Assembly (NCBI GenBank): GCA_008692225.1
Contig: VICG01000008.1
Coordinates: 1,437,001-1,501,000, forward strand
Direction: 5' to 3'
Origin: Monilinia fructicola
Taxonomy: Eukaryota; Ascomycota; Leotiomycetes; Helotiales; Sclerotiniaceae
Length of the DNA stretch: 64,000 nucleotides
In this document: one piece after another, positions 45,762-58,400 of the stretch
Position numbering within the stretch: position 1 is the stretch's first letter
Layout of the letters: every line of letters starts with the position of its first letter
The notes under the pieces: model-generated
Seen by the model: only the letters and a program-made list of their open reading frames with translations
What the model was told of the DNA's origin: nothing
The model's database searches: none
Made by a program: the position numbers and the translations under genes

Positions 45762-47610
45762 ATGGATGAAGCTTTCGAGATCTTAGATCATCCAGATGGA
45801 TATCATGTGTCTGAACTGGGCGGAGACCGACGCGCACTCCAACCTCTAGTTGCAGCCATGCAACTCACTGTCCAAGAAACGAAAGAAGCAGAAGGGGTCC
45901 TATCTTCCATGCGGACCTTAGCCTATCAGATCCAGCCGGTAAAGACTTCGGGATGAATATCATATTCGAGATGTTTTCCCGCGGTCTCCCCAATGAACGC
46001 CGCAAAGAATCCTGCGAAATCTGTGAGACGTTCATCAGAGATTTCGGCAATCTTTGCTACATCTCTGATTCTGCAGCTCTTGTACCATTGATATGGCCGG
46101 GAGAAGACATTGTCCCTGAGTACTACAGACGAGCGGTCGCCAATGTGAGAAAGTTATTTGAGGGACGTCCACTTGGAAAGGAATTCTATCATCACCTCGA
46201 GACTCGTAGCCACTGGTCTGCATACGAAGCCCGAAAATCAAAAAATATAGATACCTATGCTCACATGGACGTCAATACGCTGGGCAACTGTCGGTCTTTG
46301 TATGGGTCAACGGAATCAGAGGAACTGGCTGAAATTCTGGAAAGGGTCCTTGCAGATAACGATGAAAAGACCATTGATAGGACTTACAAGCTGCTGGCCC
46401 ACGACCTGCTCCCTCATGCCAAATCATACAAAACATGGATCTTGTGGCTAAAGAACGCCGCCGCCGCTATCAAAGTACGAAATGAAGCCGGACCGCTAGA
46501 GAGAAAAGTTTTGATTGCGAGATATGCATTTCTCGCAGCCGAGGGATGTTTACCATCACTTCGCAATGGTGAACTTGCAAAGCTGATGTCATTCGTCAAG
46601 CTTGGGCAAGACATCATGTTGATCATACCAAAGTGGATTAAACTAGTAAACCCCCAAGAAGGAGTACCCCTCACAGATGTGGCTCGCACGACGTCGAGGT
46701 TAATTTCAGATCTGGGTTACAACACAACGTGTTTCTATCGATCATTCATTAAGCTCAGTCAGATACCTTCATCGGTAAGTAATCTCATCCCTTCACCTTA
46801 TCCGCTTCCTACCTAGATGTATTGACCAAACACCAGGCGCAGCTCTGGGCCGATCCCGACAAGCTATCCTTGATACCACAGCCATCAACCTTCCGCCCTC
46901 TCGATATAACAAGATCAAGCATCCCCATAACCCTTCGCGATGCCCTCGACAGAGCACCAATCAAGCCGATATGTTTCCGCAAATTCTGCCTCGAAGTCAT
47001 CCCACAGATCGCATCGCTCTCCGTCCACATCACCCAAGAATCAAAACATGCCGAAAACTTCCACTTCCTCACCACCGGCCTCGACGATCCCACCGGCCAA
47101 ACCAAACCCATCTTCTCCTTCCAGGAGCCCGGGAAACACACCGCAATGCTGGTTCAAAGCTACCCATATCACTTTCGCCCGAACAGGTGAACCTCAGTGC
47201 CGGCTGGGTAAAGGTTAGATGCATCGTGTCGTTCCGCACATGTGGGACCACATGCACGTTCGCAAGAGATCTGTCGCCGAATTCTTCGATCCGAGGGTTG
47301 AGAGGGGATTTGCGAAGAGCGGGATGGATTATGAAGTTTTTGCTCGTCTTGGATGGCATCAATGATCACCATGCGAAGGGCTCTGACCTGTCGAGTGCAT
47401 TCTTGAATGATGATTTGAAATGCTTTAGCAGGGATCAGATTGAGGTATATAGGGATTGGAGATCGATGCGAGATTCTATATACCAGGGGGCATGTGGGGG
47501 GTGTTGCGGTGGAGTATCAGGATTTTAGGAAGGTGACGTTGGGTGTGAGGATGAAGAGTGGTGAGCTTTTGCGGTATAAGGTTGTTCAGTATAAGTATTT
47601 TGTGGGATGA
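45762..47610 (+). pseudogene. Unrecognised conserved-looking fungal protein, several one-base frame breaks
   Basis: From ATG 45762 (MDEAFEILDHPDGYHVSELG) the text continues through FHADLSLSDPAGKDFGMNII, SRGLPNERRKESCEICETF, LVPLIWPGEDIVPEYYRRAV and an intron at 46771 (GTAAGT..CCAG). It goes on with WADPDKLSLIPQPSTFRPLD, the block VPHMWDHMHVRKRSVAEFFD and a C-terminus ending YKVVQYKYFVG at 47610. All blocks are collinear, but the frame must slip at a G run (45894-45897), a C run (47178-47180), near 47215, at GG 47351-47352 and at a G run (47486-47490). I do not recognise the family. The long central exon (45953-46770) is fully open. Either a recently decayed gene or one with uncorrected indels. 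Confidence 0.6.
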
Positions 47611-48790
47611 GGGACGGGGGACTTGCAAAATTTTTGATAGGAGTGGTAGTTTGGGAGTTGGGAGTTGGGAGTTGAGATACCGGAGGAATATCCATACACA
47701 AATCTCAAGACATCCAAACAAGCAGCAATACAATACAATAGTATCTGCAAGTATATTTCCCTCTTCATCTAACACATACCTACATAAGGAGACACCATAT
47801 TTCCAATTCATCCTCGTTGCCCTTCAACCCCAATACACTCGACCTCACCCAGAATCCGTAGCATAATTCCCGGACCATAGTATTATATGAACTTCCAAAG
47901 AAAAAAAAAGACGCGAGTCTATTCTCAAGCTTAATGCTACTACTAATCTTCTCTGGAGGCAGTGGAGAGTTCAGGTTGAGGGATGATGGAGAACAGGTAT
48001 TGAATATTCTTTGGCATCCACGTCCACATCTACATCTAGATCTTCCCACCAGCCGTCTTCCCATATATTATTATAGTGAGGAACGACGAGAAAGCTGAAT
48101 GCGGTGTGGGAATTTGAATCGACGTGCATGATGGCATAACCTTATCATACATACACTCGATTGGCCATGAGAAATGTAGGTTCGGAGTAAAAGATACGCA
48201 AAAGCAACTCATCTATCTATGGCCCATACCCATAGATCATGTTGATTCACCTATACAGATGATAGGAGAAGTCGTTCCCCTGGGGATAATGCAACGAGAC
48301 GATGAAGTATCCCGGCCCAGGATACTCGACTCAGGTGGCATAGCGCCTTCTCCGATCCTTCGACGCGCCTAGTTAGGAGTTATCGACACACAGAGATACC
48401 ACTTACAAGAGAGAGACAGAGAGAGAGATAGAAAGTCAAAATATACGTTTGAGTGTCTCAAAGTTTGAATTATAGTGCAGCCTAGACGGCAAACTCTTGA
48501 TTGTGAGTAGGAAGTGGACATGTGATGATTAACAAGAGGTAGGATTTTACTACTTTGTGCTGCGTCTGGGTGGAAATGCATGAAAGGTATCGAAAAATAT
48601 CATAATATCATAATATCATTTCTGAGTGAATGGATGACTCCAGTTAACGCCTAAAACCTACTTGCTTAAAGCAACCCAATATTCAATAAGTGTCTCGCGC
48701 CCCATTTATCACCAGCCTTAGACCAGGTTGCGCCCATCTAACCGAAAGGTAAAAGTGCCTCCCATACATAACAGTGTTATATATTAATGA
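47611..48790. other. Convergent 3' intergenic region, about 1.2 kb
   Basis: Contains GGGAGTTGGGAGTTG (47651-), GA-rich microsatellite (48405-48435) and ATATCATAATATCATAAT repeats (48598-48615). No gene. Confidence 0.45.
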
Positions 48791-50923
48791 TTAATGAATA
48801 ACAACCGCAACATGATCATCCATGTATTTACTGATATCACCCAAAGCCAATACTCGCAAAGGATAGAAACGACTCCAAAAGCAATACTGACATAGTAAAC
48901 CCAAGGATAAGCCTCAGCATAAGCTTCTTGCCCGGCACGTACAACTTCGTTCCAGATGGTAATATTGTGCCTACCAGGGGTAAGATTTCGTCTAGCAAAC
49001 TTGCACCTGTCAATTCTGCAATGGCATGAATGACTTTGGGGGACACAATGTTGTTTTTGTAGCAGGCGGTAGCGATTTTGATGGAAAGCTCAGGGATAAA
49101 TTTGTTGAGGAATACGTTGTAGTATGTTGTGTATCCGATGGCTCCACCTACTACACGGATAGCGAGGGTAAGTGCTGCGATTGTGGCAATTAAGTCATCG
49201 GGACAGATGATGGTGGTTGATAATTGAGGCAGGAACGACGATACCACCTACAAGATCGTGAAATTAGTACTTGTCTATGAAATACAGCCTTGAAGGAGAT
49301 AATTAGGCGTTCAATATATGCTAGGAAGTAATGAGGAACCTTTGAGAAGATATGAGAGTGAAGATTTAGATCGTGAAACAATGTGGAGTGTTTCAGAGTA
49401 CAAATAGTAAAAACCAGTTAAACTTACCAATTCCAAGGCCTGCAACAACGAGTATACCGTATACAGCATTGATATTATTGAGGTCTGCAGCAGCAAGAGC
49501 ACCACATCCTGCGGTCATCATGCAGGATGAGATAATCATGAGCATACGGTTTCCTCCGCGGAAGACGGATAGGAGCCAAAGGACAACGCATGCACCGACG
49601 AGGATGGAAAATCCAATCGGGAGACCCCTAATTCCGACACCAATTGGATCATGGCCGTAGACGTTGAATGCTTGTGTAGGCCAGAAAAGTAGAACAGAAA
49701 AGAAGTTTGCGCCTGAGATAAAGGTGATCACGAGGGTGAGAGCTAAGATTCGGGGTTCTTGTCGAAGACGAGATGGGAACATGGGATTTTTGGCCCCGTA
49801 AACTTCCCAGAAACAAAATGCAATCATGAGTAGAGCACCAAGAATAAGAGGGACGAGCGTATGTGCGGAAGTCCAGGCGTACTAGATTTTACGTGTGAGA
49901 ATTTCGTCATAGACTGGGAATGAGACCACTTACTTGATATCCACCCCAGAGAAGACCAGCAACGAAAAGAATCAAACCAACAATGGAGAGAAATCCGCCG
50001 ACAAAATCTATTTGAGAAATGATTTCCTTCCGCGAGAGCCCACTTGAATTAAACTCGGGGAGGTGGAAAGTAGAATATGGCTGTCATGACAAGTCCGACA
50101 AATGCCCAGAGACCACAAAACAAGCCTACATATCTCCAGTTCGAATGTGCCGCGATTAATTGAGCCCAGAGTACAGATGGACAAAACGGTAGAATGGTGA
50201 AGATCAACACAGCAACGTATTTCCCTCGCTTCGCGGTTGGTGCAAGTTCTGAGGTTGCAGCGAGAGCTGTCAATTCGTTTATACCGGCACCAGCACCAGC
50301 AATGGCCATGCCACCTGTAATAGCTTAGCACATCGATAAGAAATCAATAGTTCAGGACTTACCAATGAATGTATTCATCGAGTGTGCCGTGGAGCAAACA
50401 ATCATTCCGATGACGATCAAGGCGGCACCAAATATAGCAATATATCGTCTGCCAAACAGATCTGATAACGCCCCCACAAATGGACACGCTGCTGCCAAAG
50501 CGAGCAAGTTGGCCAACACAAACCATGTCCATCTATCTGCTCCTCCCAAATCCCCGTAGATGTATGGTGGAATACCACCTAGATTACGTTAGACAAAAAC
50601 TCCTACCAATTTGACGTAAGAGCCTACCGAAGAGATATACTGGGATTTGCGAACCCGTCCATAAGAAAGCCATCGCAACCAATGACATCAATCGATTTAT
50701 GGTCATCTGTGAGGACATACTTAGTTATGAAATCTTGGATATATGTTTCAATGCCTACTGGTGGTTCATGATCATGATCTTCATCGCCGCCATATGTTCG
50801 TAATCCATCCTTCTCATAGTAACGTGTATTGCCCGGCACCCTCGAAACAGTTCGAATGACTTCCAGGTGGTCTGCTGTATCGGCTCCCGCAGTGCCATTG
50901 TCCTTGTCCATTGATCCTGACAT
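48791..50923 (-). pseudogene. MFS drug/toxin-efflux-type transporter (TRI12-like), with one-base frame breaks
   Basis: Exons are clear from the minus strand: 50923-50759, 50706-50628 (ending PVYLF), 50578-50363 (GGIPPYIYGDLGGADRWTW, then GALSDLFGRRYIAIFG), 50314-49934 and 49881 onward. The GxxSDxxGRR loop, GAGAGINELTALAATSELAP and roughly a dozen hydrophobic helices identify a DHA2/TRI12-type 14-helix efflux pump. The fourth exon shifts frame at an A run (50051-50053): with one base fewer it reads FPPPRVNSSGLSRKEI. The last exon needs slips at 49217-49218, near 48962, at 48858-48860 and at 48840-48842. Corrected, it ends ISKYMDDHVAVVIH at 48791; uncorrected, it stops at 48837. The many breaks suggest a pseudogene or poor local consensus. 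The family exports small toxic molecules; the substrate is not predictable. Confidence 0.75.
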
Positions 50924-53900
50924 TGAATTCTCGGAATGATTAGGAAGGTGGTGAGTGTTCTTGACCCATATTTTGGGGGTGAAGAGACATATTGAGTTTG
51001 TTGATATACACAATGAAGAAAGTACTAGCTATGCAGTGGAATGGAAGGAAGGTATTCGGTATTCGTAACAATGCAAAATAAAACAAACCATATGGGGAGT
51101 CTCCATCTTCTTATTCCCAAGGGGTAAGGTAATCTTCATATAGATATCTCAATGCAAAATGGACTATTTCCTGAGGTGCATAAACATTGATCCATCTCAT
51201 CCTTCCAAGGTTGCTGCAAGTCTCCAAAGATGGATCGGTAACCTTACCCCAGATACGGATGGAAGCGAGCTTACCTCTAGCGCGTGGCTCTTTACCCCAA
51301 TTCCCAAAGATCATCATTCGATCGGTAATACTTGTATGTATTGGCACATTTTATTTGCTTTTCCCTTGACTTTATTTGTGCATTCTGAATTGAGGCCTTT
51401 CCTCTTCCGCTGTTCACCGAGGTATTCTCATAAAAGTCTCTGGGGATTTGGCTTGGAGTCACCGTCATCATTACACTTCTGCGCCAACGATTTTATCAAA
51501 TGCATTCCTTGTCAAAGATAGAAAAAAAGAGAAGAGGGCGAAGGGAAGGATAGCTAAGCAAACCTACACTTCCTAATCCTTTGACTTGGTCCAGTAAAGA
51601 TACTTACCCACTACAGTCCACGCACGCTAAAATCCATTCATCCCATAAACTTAGAGATACGAATTGCATCAAAAGTCGGTTAGATTGATAGATAAATAAG
51701 GTTACGCCTTCAATAGGATATCAACAGGCAGAGTTTGTACACCCCAAGGAGATTCTCTAGTTCCTGTACCTTTGAACATCATCCCTTTACCCACAAGCCA
51801 TGAAAATTTCATTATCCATCTGATGGAACAAGATCTCTGCAATATGAATTCGACAGCGATGTAAGATTTGTTGTCCAGAATTCCCGACCCCTGCATTGAT
51901 AACAGACCTTGATAAAGAACAAGCGGGGTGCAGAACCTACTTGAGGTATATACCAATGAAACTCTGGGTAATCAATTGAAGTTGAAGAAGTTATATCCCG
52001 GAGGATGAACCTCTGGAAGAAGGTTTACAAAAGCTCATTGGTGGTGGTGTTTGTATTTGAGAGAGGGTGTTTGAGAGAGTGTATAGCTGTACATGTACAT
52101 GGATATATATGTATATGTCTTTGTTTGTACTCATATATGTGATATATCTCCTCTTATATCACAACCAAGAATTCGCCAAGAACAAGGTCTCTTGAATCGA
52201 GATGTCTGCAAATCTGATACCCATTCTCCTGGAAATCCTTCTTGCACACTGCTTCCTTGTCAGAAAGGCTCAGGTTACACGTGCTCAAAGCCACTCTAGA
52301 TTAGTTTCTGGCCTTTGGGCATGGGGATAATAAAAAGAAAGGTAGCAGGTGACAATCCATCGAGGTCTTTCCCTCGCAAGCAAAAAAACATAAAAACGCT
52401 CCTCGGCCGAAAATACTTAGTATGGATAATTATCGCGGGGTAAAGACAGGCATGTGGATGGAAAGTGGATGTGGACTTTTTAGAATAGTACTAAAAGTCT
52501 TGGATCCGTCTAGACAATGAATGATTATTGGGGGATGGATGGAGAAACTGGGGAAATTGACAATAAAATGTCCGTTCTTTTTGTTTTGATTCTTCTTCTC
52601 CTTCTGCTTCCTGTTGGTGGTGTTGGTGTTGTTGTTGTTGTTGTTGTTGTTAAGTCCTCCTTTGTATACCCAAGTAGCTAAAGTATTATTAGCATTACGG
52701 CTTCGATCTTGATCATCTTATTGATTTTGGTTTTGATTTTGATTTTCGTTCATGAGACTTCCAATGTTGAAGCGTCTGACTCCACCTACTCGTCTGTATA
52801 TCTATACACATTTTCCCATTCATGTTCGGCTTATCAGTATAACGGACGTTATGACAGTATGACAGTATTTCCAAAACTACTATAGTAATATTTATGTTCC
52901 TGACCAATAGCCTGATAGGTACTCAAGTACGTGACAAGTACTCGAATATTATTGCAGCCTTTCCCAATCCAATCACCTGTCTAGTGTTTATAATACCCAG
53001 AGCCTTCACCTGGGCACTTGCCTTTCGGGTATTATTACAAGTAAGCATCAATGCCTAGATTCTTGGTCAAATAAGATATTGCATAAGTTAGTCTGAATGT
53101 CCTGAATTGAAATAAACTATGTACTGCCAAGGGTGAGATTTTTGAATGAAGTTCACATTGTCATATATCCACCATCTTGATTTGCAAGTCATTAGCTTTG
53201 GTAGACGGCATGCGTGATGTTATCATTTGCTTCAACCTCGGGCACCGAGGTATTCAACAATTGATTTAACCCCTCAATTATACCTACATTGCAGGTGGCA
53301 GGCCAGCCAGTTGTGTTTTGATGGCTCTGCTAGGTTTAGTGGGTTGGTCTCGTGTTGGTAAAGCCGTGAAAACGGAAAAGCTTGCAGACACAAATATCAA
53401 AGGCTGATTACTTCATCACACATATCGATTGGACAACGCCCAGAAAGTTTTCCCTGAAGCTGCGAAATCAGATACGATTCAAAGATGATCATATATCACA
53501 AATAGAAGAGGGTATTGTTTCGACTGAGTAGTTTGGGCGTGCTGGATATGAGAGCCTGACACTAACCAGAGAGACATATGGGTAGAGGTTGTAGCTTACC
53601 AAACACCACACCCCGAATCACTCATACACTATATTTGTTTCGCATCCATAGTAGTGTTGGACATCATACTTTTCCCACTAGGGAATATTGTACAACAACT
53701 CTTCAAGCTCTAGCATGCGATAACTCCATTGGATTCAATGCCCTCAGGCTGTTGCGAGTTGCAAATGAGTCCTAGAATAACGGGAACCGAGTCTTAGTAA
53801 CAGGGGAAACGTGTGAAATCTTATTGATTGAAAACAATTTATTGAGGCTGATAGGAGCGCAAAACGTCTCGCGATATCTTGAAATCATTTTCTCTACCAA

Positions 53901-54039
53901 AAAACTCTTAGTCGATTCAGCGCCAAACTCACTATATCGTGGAAAGCAATAGCGGCCGTCCATACCGGATAACCCTCGCATTCCTTTCATTTACCATAAT
54001 TCATGTATACCCGTCCACCAATATCAGGCCAGGACGAGT
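50924..54039. other. Long intergenic region, about 3.1 kb
   Basis: Upstream of the MFS gene and 3' of the E2 gene. Contains TATATGTATATG-type sequence near 52095-52150, a (GTT)n microsatellite at 52618-52651, a TTTTGATTTTGATTTTGATTT stretch near 52725, and palindromic TACTCAAGTA words near 52920. Open frames have no motifs. No gene supported. Confidence 0.45.
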
Positions 54040-54670
54040 TTAATTCATAGCATGAGTTCTTGTCCACTCTTTAGCAGTCGCAACGGCGGCTGACTCGTCC
54101 TCCTTCCATCTCTTCGCCACATCTGGAGCCAATGGATCGTCTGGGTTGGGGGCACCAAGGAGAGCTTGAATCGAGAGGAGGATTGTTCGAATCTGGAGGG
54201 CGGGAGACCAGTTACCTGTAGAAGTTGATATCAGTCCCCTGAGCACAGAGGGAGTACGGAACAGCTCGGAAGATATAATTACATACTTTTGAGAACGTCC
54301 AAACAGATTCGGCCAAGCTTGTCAATATTTGGGTGGTAGATTTTAGTGAGGAATCTAATCTTGGGAGGAGTCATCGGGTAGTCATCTGGTAAAAACAATT
54401 CCAGTTTGAAAATACCGCCTGCGAACAGAGATCAGCTCATTGAAGTTTGTAGAATAAATCGCAGCAACATGACGAACCTTCGTATGGGGAGGAAGAAGGA
54501 CCATGTATCGAAACGTCAAAATATCTTAGGTTGTCCTCATGGGGAACTGCGCTGATACCTGGAACACTTTGTGTATTTGTTAGCTCAAGCAGGATCCAAG
54601 GCTAAAGATGTACTGACGGTTCAGCCATCAACCTCTCCGTCTCCTTGATGATTCTCTTGGGCAAGGCCAT
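54040..54670 (-). CDS. ubc13: Ubiquitin-conjugating enzyme E2, Ubc13 type
   Basis: Exons 54670-54618, 54566-54478, 54418-54287 and 54215-54040 sum to 450 nt and 149 residues. Hallmarks: N-terminal [49 protein letters not shown], active-site cysteine in GRICLDVLK, then [20 protein letters not shown] and APNPDDPLA. The MAPIP-like start and the [10 protein letters not shown] segment point to Ubc13 rather than Ubc4/5. Ubc13 pairs with a UEV partner (Mms2) to build K63-linked chains in DNA-damage tolerance and signalling. No partner gene lies in this window. Intact, all four splice phases consistent. Confidence 0.95.
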
Positions 54671-55499
54671 TTTGATGACAACTTGTGGTTCTGCTTAAAC
54701 CGAGATAAACTTCCACTTGAGTTGAATTGTTTCTGATAGTGGACCTACGTAGTTATCGAGTCCAAGGCTCCGATAGAGGCGAATAAAGGTAATTTTTTGC
54801 GTACTCGTGATGTTGATAAGAGAACCTTGTGGGAGGGACCGGTACTATCGTTTCAACTCCGAATGGTGGGGTACTTTAGAACGCCAGGGCTATTATCACG
54901 AAAACTGTTCTGGCCGTGATGGTTTCAAACGAAAAGACGAAATTTGAAGCTTATCATGGAATTTGTAAGAAGGTTTCCATGGTATTTCCTTACGAGGGGT
55001 GAGTGCGTAAACAGCTAGCAAACAGCTCATGTTTATGCTCATGGCTCATGGCTCATGGCTCATGCTCACTCACTAATAAGGCTGACTAGGTTAGCACAAG
55101 GCTGGGACTTAAAAGGTTCACGCGGCAATTGCCGACAGCCGCTAGTACTATCTTGGAAGCTTCCCATTTGATCAACTCAACCTTGGAACTTGTTGACCTC
55201 ATTATCTACACCTAGGCATATCTCATTGTCGGTCTCAGTAGCCAGCCATTGGAACAGAACGGCCTCGAATCCTCGTCCGCTTTGAGTAATTTATTATCTT
55301 TATGATCGACCAATCACACCTGTCCAACATTATATGTGGTTCTGCAAATATTGCAGGATGCCAATAGTTTGTTTAGATAGCCTTTCTTGAACTTTTTTGA
55401 ATTTACGTACTTCGAACATCAACAATTGACCCCACTGTAACTATCTCCTTACGAAGTGATTCTATGATTTCGAGAATGCGAAAATTTGAGTGATAAAAG
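54671..55499. promoter_or_regulatory. Divergent promoter between ubc13 and the WDR59-type gene
   Basis: 829 bp between opposite ATGs. Contains four tandem copies of CTCATGG at about 55038-55062 and scattered AT-rich stretches. No gene. Confidence 0.45.
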
Positions 55500-58400
55500 A
55501 TGGACGAGTTGAGAAAGGGGAAGACCATTAGGTCGGCATTTGATAGCACTACATTTGATGCAGATGTGTCTATACATGTAGACAGAAAAGTTGGATCAGC
55601 TACTATATCTCCTTCGGGACGAGATGTTGCTTTAGCATCGTGAGTAAGTCAATCATCATAATGAGTGACATGTCCTAACATCTCATACCCATTCAGAACC
55701 GATGGTCTAGACATAATTGATCTTGATTCTCCTCTCAACCCCCCACGACATCTTCGCCATGGCCTTCCATGGCTTGTGGCAGACGTACAATGGTGCCCTT
55801 TCGCAGTTCGCGACTACTGGGTGGTTAGCACAGCTAATCAAAAAGCTCTCGTATGGAACCTAAATATGCAAGAGGATGCCTCCCATGGCGCAATTGAGCA
55901 TACACTTCATGGGCATACAAGGGCTATTACAGACATCAATTTCTCGGCGCATCATCCAGATATTCTGGCAACATGTGCTGTTGATGGATATGTACATTGT
56001 TGGGATTTGCGGAGACCGCGACAACCCGTGCTTAGCTTCTGTGATTGGTTTGCCGGTGCAACACAGGTCAAATGGTGCCGTCAAGATTCGCACATCTTAG
56101 CTTCATCCCATGATAGATGGCTACGAATATGGGATGACAGGAAAGGCGCCATTCCATTAAGATCTATTAATGCACATGAATCAAAAATATATGGTGTTGA
56201 TTGGAATCGTACTCGTGCCTCAAGCTTAGTTACTTGCTCTTTGGATAGAACCATCAAATTTTGGGATTATGAAAACGAATCTGACGTTCCCGAGCGCACC
56301 ATACACACTGGATTCCCAGTCTGGAGAGCTCGACATACACCTTTTGGTTGGGGAATTTTAGCTATGCCTCAGGACACTCCCGGAGATCTTCATCTCTATG
56401 ATCGACGCATTACAGGTGATAATTCTACTGATACCATCACAGAAGCAGTCATTACTTTTCCAGGACATGGGAATTCCAAAGTCAAAGAATTTCTCTGGAG
56501 GAGTCGTGGGAGCATCACAGATGAGGGAGAAGACAATAGAGAATTTCAATTAGTTACATGGGGTGAGGACAACCAGTTAAAAATGCAGCATGTGGACCAT
56601 GATACACTTGAAGGTGTTGGCTATGTGAAAGGGAAAAAAGTACACGGAAAGCTCAATCTCACACGTAAAGGAGCAATATACAAGACATTTCGTACCACAG
56701 AAGCATCTGCAAGCGATAAAAAAACTGCTACAATCACAGGTCCTCGACCTGGTAGTTCCGGTCTGAAGTTGAGTGCGTTGAGTGTTGGAATGAAGAGAAT
56801 GTCCTTGCCACATTCCGCTCGCACTTACACGACAATCCGTGCCCCTGCTATGAGAGGCAAGGAAAAATCAACGAAACAAGAAGACTTGAATCAATCCCAA
56901 ATTGGCTGGATGAGTGGAATAAAATTCTCCAAGCCCGATAACGGATCCATGCGTCGGAAACGATCATTGTCGAGAAGATTGTCATTGATACATCCTGAAT
57001 TTGAAGAGGATGGTGATTGGGACGAACCGGAGACTTTACATGATGAGATTATACGCATCAATGACCAACTTCCAAAGATTACATTTGATAACGTTGATAT
57101 GGATAAGAGAACAGTTGTTGTCTCCATGAACGGGCCATGGGGTGAGGATAATACACCAATTTACATCAAAACGACTATACAATTCCCAGACCAGTACCCA
57201 GAGAGCAAAGCCCCCACGTTTACACTTGGCAAAACATCCCTCATGCCTGATGAAACATACAATAAGCTGAGAAAGGAAGTGCAACAAATTGCAGCACGTT
57301 TTGTAAGCCGTAAGCAAGGTAGTCTTGAAGCGACTTTGTGTTATCTCCTTGGAGAGGTTGATCTTGAGACGAGTACTATATTCTTCCATGACATAGATGA
57401 TGATCTAGACGATGATGATTTGGATGGTCTTGCCGATGAAAGCTCAAGCGATGAAGAGGATACCCATATTCCTCCGGGTGCCTCAGCAATGATGTCTCAA
57501 GAGCTTGATTCCAGTGCCACGGCAGAAACCTTGATCAGTATACCACGAAATGTTAATGTACCACTACCTAGACTTTGCGGTGCTCGCTTTGCCATGAACG
57601 GCAAGCTTGTGTGTTTCTTTCCACCAAAAGAAGATAAAGTTAAGTCCTTGTTGGAGAAAATCACAGATTCTAGAAGTGCTCGACCGAGAGGAGAACCTAA
57701 TTTTGATGCCTTTGGTCGGTTGGCAAACAATAGCTCGCCCCAACCACGCATTAAGACTATGTCGATGACTGAAGATAGTAAAGCCGATTCTGAATTGTCT
57801 GACGAATATGATTCGTCGAACAGCAGCGACACAGATTCTTCCCAATTTCGCATTACTCGATACCCTGCAATGACCGAGTATTGGCGTCGCTCAAATCGTC
57901 GATTCGCTCTGAGAGGATCGCCGACTATAATGTCACAACGATCAGGTGGAACTGGGACTGGTACAGGTACCGGAACTAACACGGCCACCGGAACTGGTTT
58001 CAGCCGGGTACGATCTGTGAAGCCGAAAAATATCATATCCTTACGAGATGTAAATGAATTTCTCCCTGCCAAAATTCACCTTGCAGAAGAATACGCCATT
58101 TTTGGCAACGGTCCAGATCTTTGTGAGAAGAATGCGGCTATTGCTGATAAATACGGACACTGTAAGTTGGCCGATGTATGGAGATATGCTGCTATGCTAC
58201 TGCACAATGATATCCCGCTCGAGGTTCTTGAACAAAGCCAACGGCGTGAACCTGTCCTAGTGATAGCCGAAAGTATGTCAAAAAGACAACGTCGTGACAG
58301 CGGCTCTGATAGTGGTGTCGATGTATCTCACGATAAACGCTCTGGACTTGGCAGTTTGTCCGGTAGGGTCAAATGGGGAAGCAGCCCCCTCGCCAAGCAA

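Noticed and set aside
48405..48435. GAGAGA tract considered as a regulatory element
   Set aside because: A simple microsatellite between convergent genes; no promoter context.
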